From assembly GCA_022264855.1 (NCBI GenBank), contig JABYQU010000058.1, forward strand, positions 158,021-222,020: a stretch of 64,000 nucleotides of DNA, written 5' to 3'. Numbering within the stretch: position 1 is the first letter of the stretch; each line of letters starts with the position of its first letter. Both the position numbers and the translations under genes were made by a program. The DNA comes from Lenzites betulinus (lineage: Eukaryota; Basidiomycota; Agaricomycetes; Polyporales; Polyporaceae). A model generated the notes under the pieces. That model was not told the origin of the DNA and searched no databases. It saw only the letters and a list, made by a program, of their open reading frames with translations. Positions 1 to 12,941 of the stretch are shown piece by piece.

Positions 1-811
1 GATTTTTATCTGGTCGAAAGACCTCGCTATTTGCGCGCAGTACTGTACAGTACTAGTACTACCATGGCGCTCTCGTCCGATTAGTATCGAGCTGAGCTCT
101 ACCGGAGGATGATATGATGCATCATGCTTTCACCAAGTCATTCAGCTTGGACTCACAGCACTGTGAGTAGAGTGCAATTGATCTACACGTACACACATCA
201 CCACTATGATACTGATGACGATCCCACAGCAAATATATATGCGAGAAGATCATGAAGGATAAGTATTCAAGATGACATTGCATCGACACCCGGAAATTCG
301 GACGGCATGATGTTGCATAGAATGCTCTCTCCTAAATATCTGCACGCAACAGAAGTTGAAACCACCACACCACCTGAACATCATCGACAGTATCATGCCC
401 ACTCTGCGCTCAGGACATTAATTATGCCAGCCTGAGAGTTTTCGTCAGCACAGATCCCTTGCCGGATATGCACCTATACCTTCAAGCTTCAAGTCTAGCC
501 TGATGTATAGAGTCATACTTGGTACCCGCGGCGGATATGCTAATATCTGGCAAGTGTCTGTTGAAACTAGGTTCGGTCAAGGCACAGACAGACTGACGAT
601 TTCGAAACAGACCAGGTGAGTCGCAGCATGTCAGCTTGTTCGCTACGGAGCAGAAATTGCAGCTTGCTCGTGTCAACGTCAGCCGCCTCTTCTCTGCCAG
701 CCCCCTGCACAATATATATCTCTGGCGAAGTCGACCCTATGGACCTGCAAGCCCCTCTCGTCCCCGCCACCATCTACTTCCAACGCCCGCACGGCATCCC
801 CTCGCGACACG
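1..811. other. Upstream region without a recognisable gene
   Basis: I see no conserved coding sequence here. Several short open frames overlap the 5' end of the next gene but have no protein-like features. A TATA-like run (aatatatatc) at about 710-719 lies roughly 95 bp before the ATG at 812 and may be the core promoter of that gene. The left edge has a short self-complementary stretch of agtact units (about 38-61). Confidence 0.5.
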
Positions 812-2533
812 ATGCACAACCCAACTCTCCTGGGACTTTCCATTCTCTTCTTGTCTTGCGCTTCGCCTACACTGGGAGCATCTGCAGATTCTCCTTCAGC
901 TCCGCCCAGTCCTGCACTAGGCTTCAACCCCGTCTTAAGCCCTCTTGAGTCGTCTATGTCTATCCCTAGTTCCCCTCTCCCGGGCACACCAGTTACATCT
1001 TCCGCAGCGGATGTCCTTGCAACTCTTTCTAGCTCTTTTACAGAGACAGAAGCTTCTGTCATGACCCCTCCTCCGGTAGAAGTCGGAGCCGCTGCCGTCC
1101 TGCCCACTACGTCTCTGGATATCCAGCCAGCTCTCAGCACTCAGCTGGATCTTCAAGTTGACGCGCAGCCAGAAACAACAACTGCCCCGTCCCCCATGAA
1201 GCACTCTAAGATTGGATCCTCCCACAAGAAGCTAGCTTCTAAATTGAAGGCCATCGCTTCTGCCTCGTCTGCGAGCTCCCTACCTACTCCCTCCTACAGT
1301 CCGAGCCTCGCGAAGCCTATGGACGCGGTTTCTTTGGTGCCTACAATTTCCGCCACCCTGGCTGCACCCGCCCTCTCTACATTGCCCACCACATCGCCTC
1401 GGCCATCGACAGCGACCTTCAACGAGCCCACCTTTTCCTCGATGCGCTCAATCGTCCAGCCGACTTCAGACGTTCTCGGAGATCCCAGCCCAGAGGTGCA
1501 TTCCCAGACTACATCGGACGCTTCGCAACGGGCCCGCAAGACTGCCATCGTCGCCGCGTTCTTGATCCTCGGCACGCTCGGTGCGCTCGGTGGGGGCGTC
1601 CTCTGCTTCAAATGCGGTGTCCTGCCCTGTTGCCACAGCAAAGACAGGCACCGCAAGTCGCGCACGTCCCTCGCGCGCGCGGCGGAGGAGGGGCTGCGGA
1701 AGCCCGCACGCGCCGTGTCGCTTGAGAAGTCGATCATCCCCGGCGCGCCACCCCAAGCCCCCCTGGACGACATGCCCTTCCTCCCCAGCGGGTCGCACAC
1801 CCGCTCCTGCAGCACCTGCCCGGACTCCCTCGTCGGCATGAAGAGCGGCATCTCCGGCGGCGCGTCGAGCTGGCGCGTGTACGCGACGAACGAGGACGGC
1901 CAGTACGAAGACGTCACGCACGTCCTCGCCTCCGACACCTTCTCCGAGCGCTCCGCCTCCCCCACGCCCTCCTCGTACCACTCGCAGGCGGCGTCCCCCC
2001 GCCACTCGGCGTCCAGCGCGCTCAGCGGTCAGAGCGGAAGTTCCTCCGCGCAGCTTCACAGCCCGGCGCACACGCGCTCGGCGAGCGAGAGCGGGGCCAG
2101 CATGAGCGCGGAGTCGTACAAGTCGTGCGAGTCGCGGTACTCGACGCCCAGCTTTGAGCGCCACTCGCGCGAGGTCCCGATCTCGCTCTCGCCAAGCGCG
2201 GGCTCGTCCGTGTACCGTTCGCCGTCCCCGCCCGCGTCGGTGTCCGTGCTGCTACTTACGCCGGAGCAGACGGACTACACGGGCCTGGCGGACGCGGCGC
2301 TGCCGCGCGTGGTGGCGGTCACGGGGAGTCCGGCGCTGCTGGAGACGGTCTTGGAGTCGGAGACGGAGGATATGGACTTGGACTCGCAGTGGGATGTTGC
2401 GCAGGTCTATGGTATGTCGGTGCAGAAGCCTCTGAGCGGAGTTGGGCGGCGGTCGCCTACGGCGGGGTTGGCGGACAAGAGTATGGGCACAGTTGCAGTA
2501 GGCGGGCGGACTTGCGTGCTGATGCAGGGATAG
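812..2533 (+). CDS. Ser/Thr/Pro-rich single-pass membrane protein
   Basis: A single uninterrupted frame of 573 residues. Residues 1-24 form a typical signal peptide (hydrophobic core LLGLSILFLSCA). About 215 residues very rich in Ser, Thr and Pro follow, likely an O-glycosylated, wall-facing ectodomain. One transmembrane helix lies at about residues 243-266 (AIVAAFLILGTLGALGGGV), then a Cys-containing basic stop-transfer region and a cytosolic Ser-rich tail of about 300 residues. I recognise no catalytic domain. The architecture (signal peptide, mucin-like stalk, one helix, long tail) resembles fungal surface sensors in general shape, but no WSC cysteine domain is present, so a sensor role is only an inference. 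The start is supported by the signal peptide directly after the ATG. GC content rises sharply over the tail, which produces long open frames on the other strand. Confidence 0.75.
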   Translation: MHNPTLLGLSILFLSCASPTLGASADSPSAPPSPALGFNPVLSPLESSMSIPSSPLPGTPVTSSAADVLATLSSSFTETEASVMTPPPVEVGAAAVLPTTSLDIQPALSTQLDLQVDAQPETTTAPSPMKHSKIGSSHKKLASKLKAIASASSASSLPTPSYSPSLAKPMDAVSLVPTISATLAAPALSTLPTTSPRPSTATFNEPTFSSMRSIVQPTSDVLGDPSPEVHSQTTSDASQRARKTAIVAAFLILGTLGALGGGVLCFKCGVLPCCHSKDRHRKSRTSLARAAEEGLRKPARAVSLEKSIIPGAPPQAPLDDMPFLPSGSHTRSCSTCPDSLVGMKSGISGGASSWRVYATNEDGQYEDVTHVLASDTFSERSASPTPSSYHSQAASPRHSASSALSGQSGSSSAQLHSPAHTRSASESGASMSAESYKSCESRYSTPSFERHSREVPISLSPSAGSSVYRSPSPPASVSVLLLTPEQTDYTGLADAALPRVVAVTGSPALLETVLESETEDMDLDSQWDVAQVYGMSVQKPLSGVGRRSPTAGLADKSMGTVAVGGRTCVLMQG

Positions 2534-2761
2534 TAGTGGGCTACACGCGATATGGAGTACTTCATGTGTGTTGTTGCATACGGACTTACATATCATTGCC
2601 GATGGAAAGTGACATTTTGGATCATAACACGTCCTCATCGAGAGTGCGGAGAAGCGCGCGCGCGAGGCAAGGACAGCGATAAAATGTGAACACATCTCAG
2701 TCCACTGGTGACATCCCATCTCCAATGTCAATACTAAAGCTCCGCCAATCATCGCGTGCGA

Positions 2762-5126
2762 TTACTGACCTTTCGAGGGGTCGCGGCGGGGGCGTGGCGA
2801 GCGCGACTTCCCGCCATCGCTTGCGCTCTCTCGTGGAAGGCCGTTCGCAGCACGATTGAAGGGCGACTGCCTTCCGAAAGGCACAGGCGTCTGCAAGAAG
2901 ATACTCGAGAGGAGGGCCGACCCGATCGTCGACATCGAGTCCCCCCGCCGCGGCGATGTCGGCAATGCCTTGAACCCTCCATTCGGCGTACTGCGCGGGG
3001 TAGGCGTGGGCGACATCGGGGCGGGAGGCGACGGCCTGGCCTTCCGGAGAGACGCATAGTGCGCGCCCACCAACCTGATCTCGAGGGTGTACGCGTCGAA
3101 GCCCGGGGGTGTGCGCGTGGCGCTCAGCTGCACCTCCCGCGCCCCGTCGACGAACCGCTGCGAGCCGTTCAGCCACGTGCTGACGTGCTGGTGGATCCCG
3201 AGCGGGTTCGGCACGGTGCAGTCGGCCGCGGTCGCGGGTTTGGCAACCTGCGCGTATGTGCGGACGGACCGGGGGGCGGGCGCGGGGGTCGCGGGGGCGC
3301 CGTGCGCGTCTGGGGGAAACGTGACGAGGGCGGTGAGTCGCCCAACGCACTGGCTGAAGTGGATGGTGAACGCGAGCTTGCGCTCTGGTGCCTGCGGCGT
3401 TTTTTGGTGTATGATGTGCAGTTCGGAGGGGGCCTCAATGGCTGTATCGAGGTGGGGACTGTCCTCGAGTTCGAGCTGGTATATAGAGAGGTGGGTGACC
3501 AACCAGGAGGGTATGCAGACCTGTCGTGGCTCGTGCTCTAGAACAGGCGTGCAGCTCTGGGCGAACGAGGGGTGGATGTTGGCGATGTAAATGATCTGAG
3601 TCGCAGCCGTCGGGAGGAGCCCAGGAGTTGAGATGCCAGACCGTGGTGTGGCACCGTTCCTGTGACCTGCCCCGCTCACCCCAGCTTTTGGCGACCCTGA
3701 TGCTGGTTTGGCATCCATGCGAGCCGCCCAGCCCAGGTCATTGAGGGCTGCCACAGTTGCACGACAGACAGGAATGAGTCTGTAGGTCTCGCCCACGATC
3801 GAGACCCCAGTGAGATATCGTTGCGGGTGGTTGTCTCCGGCTTGCGCCCATAGAGGGAGCGCCATGCACTTTTGAGAATCGTCCGCACATAGGAGTAGCG
3901 CAAGCGAAAATGGCTTCCCATGGACGATGATGAACCGGCATCGAACGCCAGAACTAGTGACGGCATGTTCATAGACGGGCTAAAGTAACCTGAGTGTCTT
4001 GTCGGCTGTGCACTAAGAGAAATATAACGTACTGTAGTTGAAGGGATAGTAATGTCGAAGATATCTTTGACTCGCTTGATGAGCTCGCTCGGAGATATGA
4101 TAGTCATGGCGCCATGCTGGAAATCAGAAGGAGAGCGTGCAAAGATAGACTTGTCAAGATCGAGAAGGGGTGGTGTGAGCAGAGAGGACGCATTTCTGGA
4201 TTTGGGGCGAGGTTCGGTGTGACTCTTGTGCATTTTATTCGGGCCGCCCGTCTCGTCAATCCCAGCTGGTCTCCAGGTATCACCCCAAGCAAAGAGCGTA
4301 TGGTCGGGATGGTGCTTCATGATTTTCACCTGCAGTCGTCGAAATGCGTAGCTCCCCTCGCCATAGATAGTCGGCATAGAGACATCGAAGATACCAAGCA
4401 AGGAGTACGCCCTATCTTCGGGCTTCGTCGTGTTACGCCCAGATGCCCACGACATGCGACGAGCAACGCTGATGTCCTGGAGTGGTCGGCGGAGCGTCAA
4501 GACCTCTGCTTCGATGCCGGTGATTTCCTGTACGAGGGAAGCCAGTCCAGTCTTCGTGCCATGACATACCCAGTTCTCTGAGAAGAAGAGGAGAAAGTGT
4601 GGCGCTAGGAGCTCTTGTAGTGTCCAGCCTCTTGTGAACCAGATACTTCTGCGAAAGTGGGAGTTGGTTTCTTCCAGCGAGCAGTCGTCCGGCACATCCT
4701 GGAGATAAGCGAAGCATACCGCGGCCTCTGCGTACCATCGGAACATGGAGTTAATGGCCTCGTCGAGCTCGGAGCTGCTCCTCTTGTCTATGCAGCACGT
4801 ATCGTTCCAGATCCAACCATATCCTTGCTCTTTTGCAACCCGCACAGATTCCCTGATCTTCGAGCCCACTCGGGGGTCGTCGTACGAAGTCACGCCTTCT
4901 GCGTGGAGCGCTGCAATGTCCGCGTAAGTCTTCTCGGAATGGTCGCGCGCCCAGACATGTGAGAGGATCGCGTATCCCTTTCTTTTCGCCCAATGGCTAT
5001 CGAAGCATCTAAGCACTGCAGAACCCCGCCGTATGCGAGATGAGGTGCGTACCATTTCTTTTGCGTTACCTCCTCAGGGCTGTTAAAGCAGACCAGTTCG
5101 ACACGTCTTGTAGAAAGCAGCCACAT
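2762..5126 (-). CDS. HET-domain (heterokaryon incompatibility-like) protein, possibly frameshifted
   Basis: Members of this family take part in fungal non-self recognition and programmed cell death. The N-terminus reads MWLLSTRRVELV, followed by a short intron near 5050-5000. The classical HET motifs follow: GYAILSHVW, GYGWIWNDTCCIDK, MFRWYAEAAVCFAYLQDV and FTRGWTLQELLAP. The segment DRAYSLLGIFDVSMPTIYGEG marks the end of the HET region, as in basidiomycete HET/DUF8212 proteins. The reading frame then changes at about 3800-3870: the upstream frame would end at 3676, while a protein-like frame continues to 2762 with a Pro/Ser-rich C-terminus. The change equals one missing base (or an unrecognised intron). 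Start alternatives are the ATG at 5138 and the one at 5126; I prefer 5126 because MWLL is the usual start of this family. The full product would be about 800 residues. Confidence 0.75.
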
Positions 5127-5138
5127 GACACTGCACAA

Positions 5139-6677
5139 GTCTAGTGGCCACTTGTAAGCACCTTGTGGGGACGATAACGTCGATAGACCGCTTACCGTTG
5201 TCTGTCGTCCAGGAGCCCTAGCCTGGCGAAGATTGATGCTAGAATTGAGGCTGTCGGGTGAGATGTGCTAGTCTTGGGGGTGGAGGTGAGAACTCAAGCA
5301 CCATGCATGATAGCACGGAGACGGCGGAAAATATCAAGCTGCAAAGCGCGCAAAACCTTCCTTAGAATTCGACCTCACTGCCCTATAGCGGCTTATGGCC
5401 CACTGGACGACACCGCGGGACGCGGCACCGGTGTCGGGTCATGATCGTGATCCCCCGGGCTCTCCGAGGATGTGCGCTAGTCACTGTCTGGGAAGGGGCA
5501 TCTCCCGATGAATGCAAACTCCCACCAGAAGCCGTGCAAATCGCGGGGCATGCCGCCATTAGTAGCTGGTCGGACTTTGTATGCTCCTGCTTCATGGCTA
5601 TCGCCAATGACCGCTGGTATCGCCCGTCATGCTGTATCCCGTTCCTTTGAAACACGAAGAACGACGAAAGTCGGGGATAGTGTCAGCAACAACGCAGAGG
5701 TGTCATTCGAACATTCGAGGAGCTTACGGATGGGCTGGAGAGACTGTGAACGCGCGGGGATTGCGGTGAAGTCGGACCACAAGTAACGCTAGCTTGAGGG
5801 GGAAATATTGGCAAGCCTCTGTGCTTCTTGGGCGCCGGGTGGTCATGTGTGCATTCATCCGTGCGCAGTCTATATGGGACGTGCCCAATTCCGACACGGA
5901 GTGCAGACGAATGACATGCGTGCGAATCTACAAGGATAGCATGAGACGACACGAGGAGCCTTGAGCACGACGAAGCACTCACCGGATGATGGTGGTCCGA
6001 ATGTTGGCCGCATATACAGCGCTTTCATCTAGGTCGACATATCTTTACAAAGGACAGCCACTCCGCAATGAGTGAACACGTTGAGATCCTCCAAAGCTCA
6101 CAAGTGGACATCGATTACAGGTTTTGCCACCAGCCTCGCTCGCGAAGTGAGTGAACCGCACATGTGTGTACTTAACTTGGGCGATACTTGAGTATGTAGT
6201 ACTAACCATCCTTGTGTTACCACTGTCAGGCGCATTGTATAATCAGCCGCTTCTGATCAGTTGTTCAATGCAGGCCCTCTGGATATCGCGCGTGTGTGCT
6301 CAAGCTTTCTAATCCATGGACAGCAGTTGGAAAGAATCGAAATGAACGAGTAGGGACAGGATACGCCGAGGATCCACAACGGAATCGGACACGGACGGCG
6401 CAGACTAGAGACATTGTATGATGATCTGAAACGTTTATCGATGCCCGCACCAGGGGCGGGGCGATGCACGAGAAGGCGAGGGTACGGGTAACGGTGAGAC
6501 GGTAGAGAGAAGAAAACCGACAGAAGAGTACATAGAACTAAACAGCAGATCGCGATGAGATGGTGAGATCCGGGGAAACCAATGGCAGCGACGGCGGCGA
6601 CAGGGTGATGGGGGCGGGGCATGGGGGTAACGCAGGAGAAACCCAAACCTGAGAAGATGGAGGGAAAGGGACGGTCA
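5139..6677. other. Intergenic stretch between the HET gene and ras1
   Basis: About 1.5 kb without a supported gene. The open frames on both strands are short, lack domain-like composition and show no plausible exon chaining. It should contain the promoter of the HET gene (5139 upward, minus strand) and the 3' UTR of ras1 (below 6678). Confidence 0.5.
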
Positions 6678-7705
<1,028 letters not shown>

Positions 7706-8429
7706 GGCTGTTTGAACGAGGAAAGTGGGAAGGAGGGTATTGACGGGCGGGAAGGAGAGGGAGGAGGGTGATCCGTCGAAGCTGGACGAGGGAATTAAGA
7801 CGTGGAAGCGCCCTATCTTGGAACATACCGGCCTCCAAACACAACCAAACACATATCCCGGCGCCTACCGAGCTCGTCCTCGTCTCCGAACTCTCCGCCA
7901 CCGCGAGTCGCACATTCGCCACTCGCCAGTCATAGTGGTAGTTCCGCTCTTTATCCGACGTCTACGAGGCTCCATCCAACCCGCATACGTACTTGTGAGT
8001 CACAATAAACAACAGAGTTGGCTTGCAAACCTCAACATTCGTGACGTATGGTGCAGAGTCCTAGTTCGCGAAGCGGTGTCTGGGCACGCGACTTCGTTGG
8101 TATCATGCAACAGCGCCTCCAGCCAATGTGCTCGTGGTCCAGCACCATGGGGCAACTATCAGTACTATTGTGCACGGAAGCCCAGGAGCCCAGGAGCCTC
8201 CAATAGGGCTCAACTCCAAATATCTCGGGCTGTGCTTCATCATTGAGATCACCGCTACCTGACATATCTTTCCCAGAGATGCTACATCATATGGTTTTTT
8301 GATTGCTGTACATCGGACGGACGCTTGCAAAACCTATAACTGAATGCATACGCCGCAATTGAGCGACAACATCGTATTCAACAAAGCTCTCGGTCAACGC
8401 GCCTACAATAGACTCGACAGCGCTGTGGA

Positions 8430-8545
8430 CGATCCTTGTGAAGTTGAGCGCTGTCATATGCCAATGTCGTATGACTGAGGACATGACTACTCCAATGGCT
8501 TTATATCACCAGATGTGGGTGTCACTACATATCTCCATCCCCACC
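8430..8545 (+). repeat. Diverged direct repeat A, copy 1
   Basis: It matches 8868-8983. Shared blocks include catatg(c/t)caatgtcgtat, a nearly identical atatcaccagat segment, and a terminal atctccaccag-like block. Spacing is conserved, with substitutions and small indels. Both copies happen to keep short open frames starting at 8438 and 8876, but I see no sign of coding constraint. Confidence 0.6.
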
Positions 8546-8588
8546 AGCTGCAGGCACTGTGTGGAGAACGCTAGAGAGCCAAGGACTG

Positions 8589-8715
8589 ACGTCTCTTTCC
8601 CAGATATCAGCCGCGTTGCCCGCATAGTTCCACGGACACATGGCATTCAACTAATCTGTTTCCTAGCAGCCGTCAAGAACCACGGCCTCTAATGTCATGT
8701 GCACAGTGCGGATCG
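8589..8715 (+). repeat. Diverged direct repeat B, copy 1
   Basis: It matches 9335-9458. Shared blocks include catcagccgc, cccgcatagtt, gtttcctagcagccgtca and tgtcatgtgca. Copy 1 lies just downstream of repeat A copy 1. Copy 2 lies downstream of repeat A copy 2 but at a larger distance, so the A-B unit was duplicated and then altered. Confidence 0.6.
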
Positions 8716-8867
8716 GTCCACATATGCGGATCTGACTTATAGTGTGACAGGACTAAACACCCGCGTAGCTCCTCATACCAGTCCACGCCCGGGCCACTCA
8801 GCAGGGAAACGTCCTCCTCGCGCGAGGCTGGTTTACGAGCCCTCTACAATATCCCGAAAGCGCGGCG

Positions 8868-8983
8868 GATGACTGTTGCGAAGTGATATCATATGTCAAT
8901 GTCGTATAAGTGAAGAGATGGCCGCTCATTGGCTCATATCACCAGATCTCCGCGTTACCATATTATCTTCATCTCCACCAGTC
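8868..8983 (+). repeat. Diverged direct repeat A, copy 2
   Basis: Second copy of the repeat at 8430-8545 in the same orientation, about 440 bp away, with several substitutions. Confidence 0.6.
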
Positions 8984-9334
8984 GACCACAGCTATCGCGT
9001 CAAGAACAAACTCGCAGATGTCGGGATTGGTCTGAGTCCAGACACTTACTCACCCGTCTGCATGGCATCAATCTATCCGCAGGCCACCAAGGTGCGCTCA
9101 GTCGAATGATGAACCTGGCGTGAAATTTCGGGTTGGGGTTGTCGCCCATTCTTTTGCAGCTCGATAGTATCTGCCACCCAGCTAGTGGTTTATCATTCAG
9201 CTATTAGATGACAAGGCATAAATGCATAACGGTCTGCTTGGACCCTTGTCTCTTCGTGCCAAGATTTCATATGGATGGGTGAACGAGCATAGATGGGTTT
9301 CTCACTGTGCATACGATGTATCATCTTCTAGAGT

Positions 9335-9458
9335 GACGCTTCTTCTCTAACATCAGCCGCCGTTCCCGCATAGTTCGATGGATACACGCCCTTCAGCCCG
9401 TTTCCTAGCAGCCGTCAGGAATCCAGGCCCATGGCACTGTCATGTGCAGATCGGACAG
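9335..9458 (+). repeat. Diverged direct repeat B, copy 2
   Basis: Second copy of the repeat at 8589-8715, in the same orientation. Confidence 0.6.
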
Positions 9459-10387
9459 TCTACAAGAGCGAGGAAAGAATTCCTCTACGGTCTCCGGAGT
9501 GCGTATATCTTTCCTGTGCAAGACGCAGCGTTCGTAAATCCCTTATTGCCTTCATTGCATTCTTGATTAATGGACTGGAACAGCGTTTACAGACCCCCTC
9601 GTCCACGACGCTCGTATGCTCACGTTCCGCTCTGACAGCTTGCACCTGCTTATCTGCGTGCACAGTAAGCCTTATGAGGCTTACTGAGTCCTTGGTACTA
9701 CTACGATCGGCACAGATACTGGCTCTTCGGGGGGGTTCTTGCCGCAGGCATATCTCGCCTACCTTCCGTACTCGTCGGCGCAAGGCCCTGCAGGATTGCA
9801 TACACGTCACAGATCTGCAGCAGAGCTGAGTTCAGATCTACACGGACGTATATGCCAGAACTCAGAACTCCCGCTATCCTGCGTTAATGTCATGCTCCTG
9901 CACGCACTACGATACCTTGAAGTTTCAGCTTTCCGCGGGTCTATGCCAATGAGCAGGAAACGGCGTCATCACAAGCCGGGGCGCCGCAGCGCTGCCCATC
10001 GATACATAGAATTAAATAAAAACGAGCGTACACGGGCGCGTCTAAGACGTCCCTAGGGTTGTCGACTGACTACAGCCTCAAGTCAGGTGCAGTAGTAGCG
10101 CGTGTCGTCGCGCCGCGGTCCTCCAAGTCCATAACGTACAGTCCAGCTATCGCATTACAGAATGTGATCGGGTCGGGGCGGGGACAGTGTCTGTGGGCAC
10201 GCATCGTCCGGGGCGGGTGCAGGGCGGGACGGATCGGGCGTGCCCTTATGGGCACGGGTGCAGGGCGGACGTGGGGACTGTCCGTATGGTCTTGGAGATC
10301 CGTGGACGCGCTGGTCGTCTTCGCGGCCGTGAGGCCGTATCGTGGGCAGGAGGGGTGGCGTGGTCATGTCATCGCAGCGTAGAGCAT

Positions 10388-12941
10388 TTACAGGTATCCA
10401 CCGTAACCAGCAGACACAGGAGCTATCGAGCCCGCACGGCTGGGGGGCAGGGGTCGCGCGGAGAGCGGGCTGCGCGCACCGGGTCCGCCAACGGCAGACA
10501 GGCTCGGATCCCGGCGCGGGACGCGCGGGGTGAGGCTGTTGCCGTACGTCGGCGTGCGCGCGGGGAGGCCGACGGGGGTGCGCGGCGCGAACGTTGCGGC
10601 GTCGAGGTCGAGCGAGCGCGACTTGCGGCGCTCCATGCGTGTGGTCGCCGTGGATGGCGTCGCGCCACGACGGTTGGCGGCGGCGCGGGCGACGCGCTCG
10701 GCCCACTCAGCGTTCGCGAGCGCCTCCTGGTTCGGGGTGTAGGGCGCGGGGACGCGCGCGGAGCGGAGCGAGGGGAGCGGCGACGGCGCGAATGAGGACT
10801 GGCTCATCGGGGGGCGCGCGGAGAGCGGCATGGGCTGCGGCTTCGGCTTGGGGAGGGCGCGGTCCTTCGGGGGCACGGGCGGCTTCTCCATCTCCTCCAT
10901 CTCGGGCGAGCGCGAGAGGTACATGGACAGCAGCGACTCGTTCGCGGACGTGTGCCGGGTCTCGGTGCCGTCGTTGCTGCTCTCCCTCTTCGCCTGGCTC
11001 TTCGGCTCCGGGGTGTTCAGGCTGATGGTCGTCATCGCGAGCTCGTCCTCGCCGGAGATCGAGAGGGTGGCCTGCCTGACCACGGCCGAGCGTGTCTCGC
11101 GGCGCGGTGCAGGCAGGCTGATCTGGGCGGGCGGGTCACAAAGGCGCGGGCTGCTTGGGAGCGTGTTCTTCCTGAATGCAGGCTCGGGCACCGCGATCAT
11201 CGCGTTGAGTTCCGCAACGGGCGTAATCGGGCGCGAGAGCGACGCGGAAGCCGGGGTGGCAGGCGCGGCCGGCGCAGGCTTGCGCTTCAGAGAGATCTTA
11301 CGGCTCACGCGGCTGAGGCTGCGAACGACATCGCGACCGACGTTCGTGCGCTGCTCCGGCTTGGATGCAGAGCGCGGCGGGGGGACCCATTCCTGCTTGC
11401 TGTCCCGAGCGATGAACGCCTTCTCGGGGTTCTTCGGCGTGGTAGGAGACGGCGAGGCGAACGGCCTGGGCGACTTAACTCCAGCGAAGAAGCTCTCCAT
11501 GTCAGCATCCTTGGACTTTTGCGAGGAAACGGCGGAGCCTTTCACAAGGAAGGGCCGAAGGATTCGAAGCGTGTTGCAGAGGATGAGAGCATTCACAGCA
11601 CCTAATCGTGTGTTAGCCGGATATAACTTATGTCGTGCACCGAATGCATACCAAGAAGAGCCGCAAGAGTGCTCGCGAACACCTGCGCTTCGAAGGGTAC
11701 ACTGAGACCAGACGACTGCATCAAGCCCACGACAACTTCGGGCAACAACAAAATGTTGAAGGCTGCAAAGGGTTAGTCATACTAAAGCTGGCTGTTCATG
11801 ATGGGCTCACCGAAAGGGTACCTAGCCAACATTATTAGCGTTCGTCAGACAATATTAACGATAGTAATGACTCACCAGAGCATGCTCCTCGCAACCGCAG
11901 CGATGAACCGATGGTACTCAATCGTGGTAACACTGGACATGCTCCACCTGTGCTGACGGTTGAGGTTCAGCTTGATACCATCCTTGATCGTGAGCGTTCC
12001 GCGCAGCACGAGGAACACAAGCGTGAAGAACACGACCGAAACGAAAGAACCGAGTAGAATCTACCATCAAAGTGAGTGTCTGACTACTTAAAGGAGCGTA
12101 TGGCAACCTACCGGAAGCAAATGAAGCAGCATGTTGAGGATAGACCACCTCACTGCAATGCCACACGAAAGCCCGTTGATACCGTACACAAGCCCGAAGG
12201 CGGGGTTGTGGACCCACGACGGCGCTGCAGCTGCAAGGGTAACGTCATGAGCATGTGTATCCCCCTTATTCAGACCATGCGGCGGACTGACCGAGCAGGA
12301 CGGCAAGAAGCCAGCCAAAGATGGTTGCTGCCAGGCAGCTCCAGCCTGGCATCCTGTTGCGCAGGACCAGTGTGTTGAAGCTGTGGATCGCGATCGCGCC
12401 CGTGAAATACGCTCCTCCAACGTCCCCAATCTGCGTAAGAATCCCTGTGTTCGCACTGTTAGCCGGTCCGGCGAGCTGCACACCCGTGCATCCCTACGTA
12501 CCTTGTGTGTTGCACAGCATCCCTACGAGACCGCAGTGTCAGTAAGACAAGAGCATCCGTGAAGCGCTGCAGGGGCGCACCATCCGTAACCCTTTTGTCG
12601 GCCGCCCACTGCACATTGATGACCATCGCGATGCTGCTGAACGCGTTGCTGAGCATCAGGGACGCAATGTACGCCCCGAGCTGCGTGTGGAAGAACGCGC
12701 GCGAGTGGTGCCGCTCCACGCCCTCGCGCCGCTGCCTCACGAAGTCCCGTAGGGGGTCCCAGGAGTAACGAGCGAGTACGCCGAAGATGGCAAGCAGCGA
12801 GATGAACGCGAAGAGCACAATGGCCTGTTCGCGCGCGCGCTCGTCAGTTGCTGTCGTGCGAGCGAAAGTGAGGGGGAAACTCACAATGAGGGACGTGGCC
12901 TGGCCACCGTGGTACACGAGCGTGTTCTGAGCGGTAGACAT
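10388..12941 (-). CDS. Git3-like seven-transmembrane receptor with long cytosolic tail
   Basis: Multi-exon gene for a likely G-protein-coupled receptor at the plasma membrane; Git3/Gpr1-type receptors signal nutrients to G-alpha and cAMP. Hydrophobic segments in order are AIVLFAFISLLAIFGVLA, LGAYIASLMLSNAFSSIAMV, AYFTGAIAIHSFNTLV, WSCLAATIFGWLLAVLL, FGLVYGINGLSCGIAV, ILLGSFVSVVFFTLVFLV and a last pair around LWYPFAFNILLLPE, which fits the conserved C-terminal Git3 segment. Exons joined by short introns could be followed through 11880-12060 and 11530-11800. The last exon (from about 11600 to 10388) codes for a tail of about 390 residues rich in Ser, Pro and Arg, with a PPVPPKDRALPKPKP stretch that could bind SH3 domains. 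I start at 12941 (MSTAQNT); an in-frame ATG at 13016 would add a hydrophobic leader. The G-protein role is inferred from topology. Confidence 0.75.

Larger units (their letters stand above)
7706..10387. other. Long intergenic region with diverged internal repeats
   Basis: About 2.7 kb with no gene I can support. It contains two families of diverged direct repeats (8430-8545 with 8868-8983; 8589-8715 with 9335-9458), suggesting an old local duplication or a degraded repetitive element. The right end is the 3' flank of the receptor gene. Confidence 0.5.

Noticed and set aside
1466..2164. Minus-strand open frame of 232 codons opposite the first membrane-protein gene
   Set aside because: It is Arg/Ala/Gly-rich and arises from the GC-rich coding strand opposite; the plus-strand frame has a signal peptide and a transmembrane helix.
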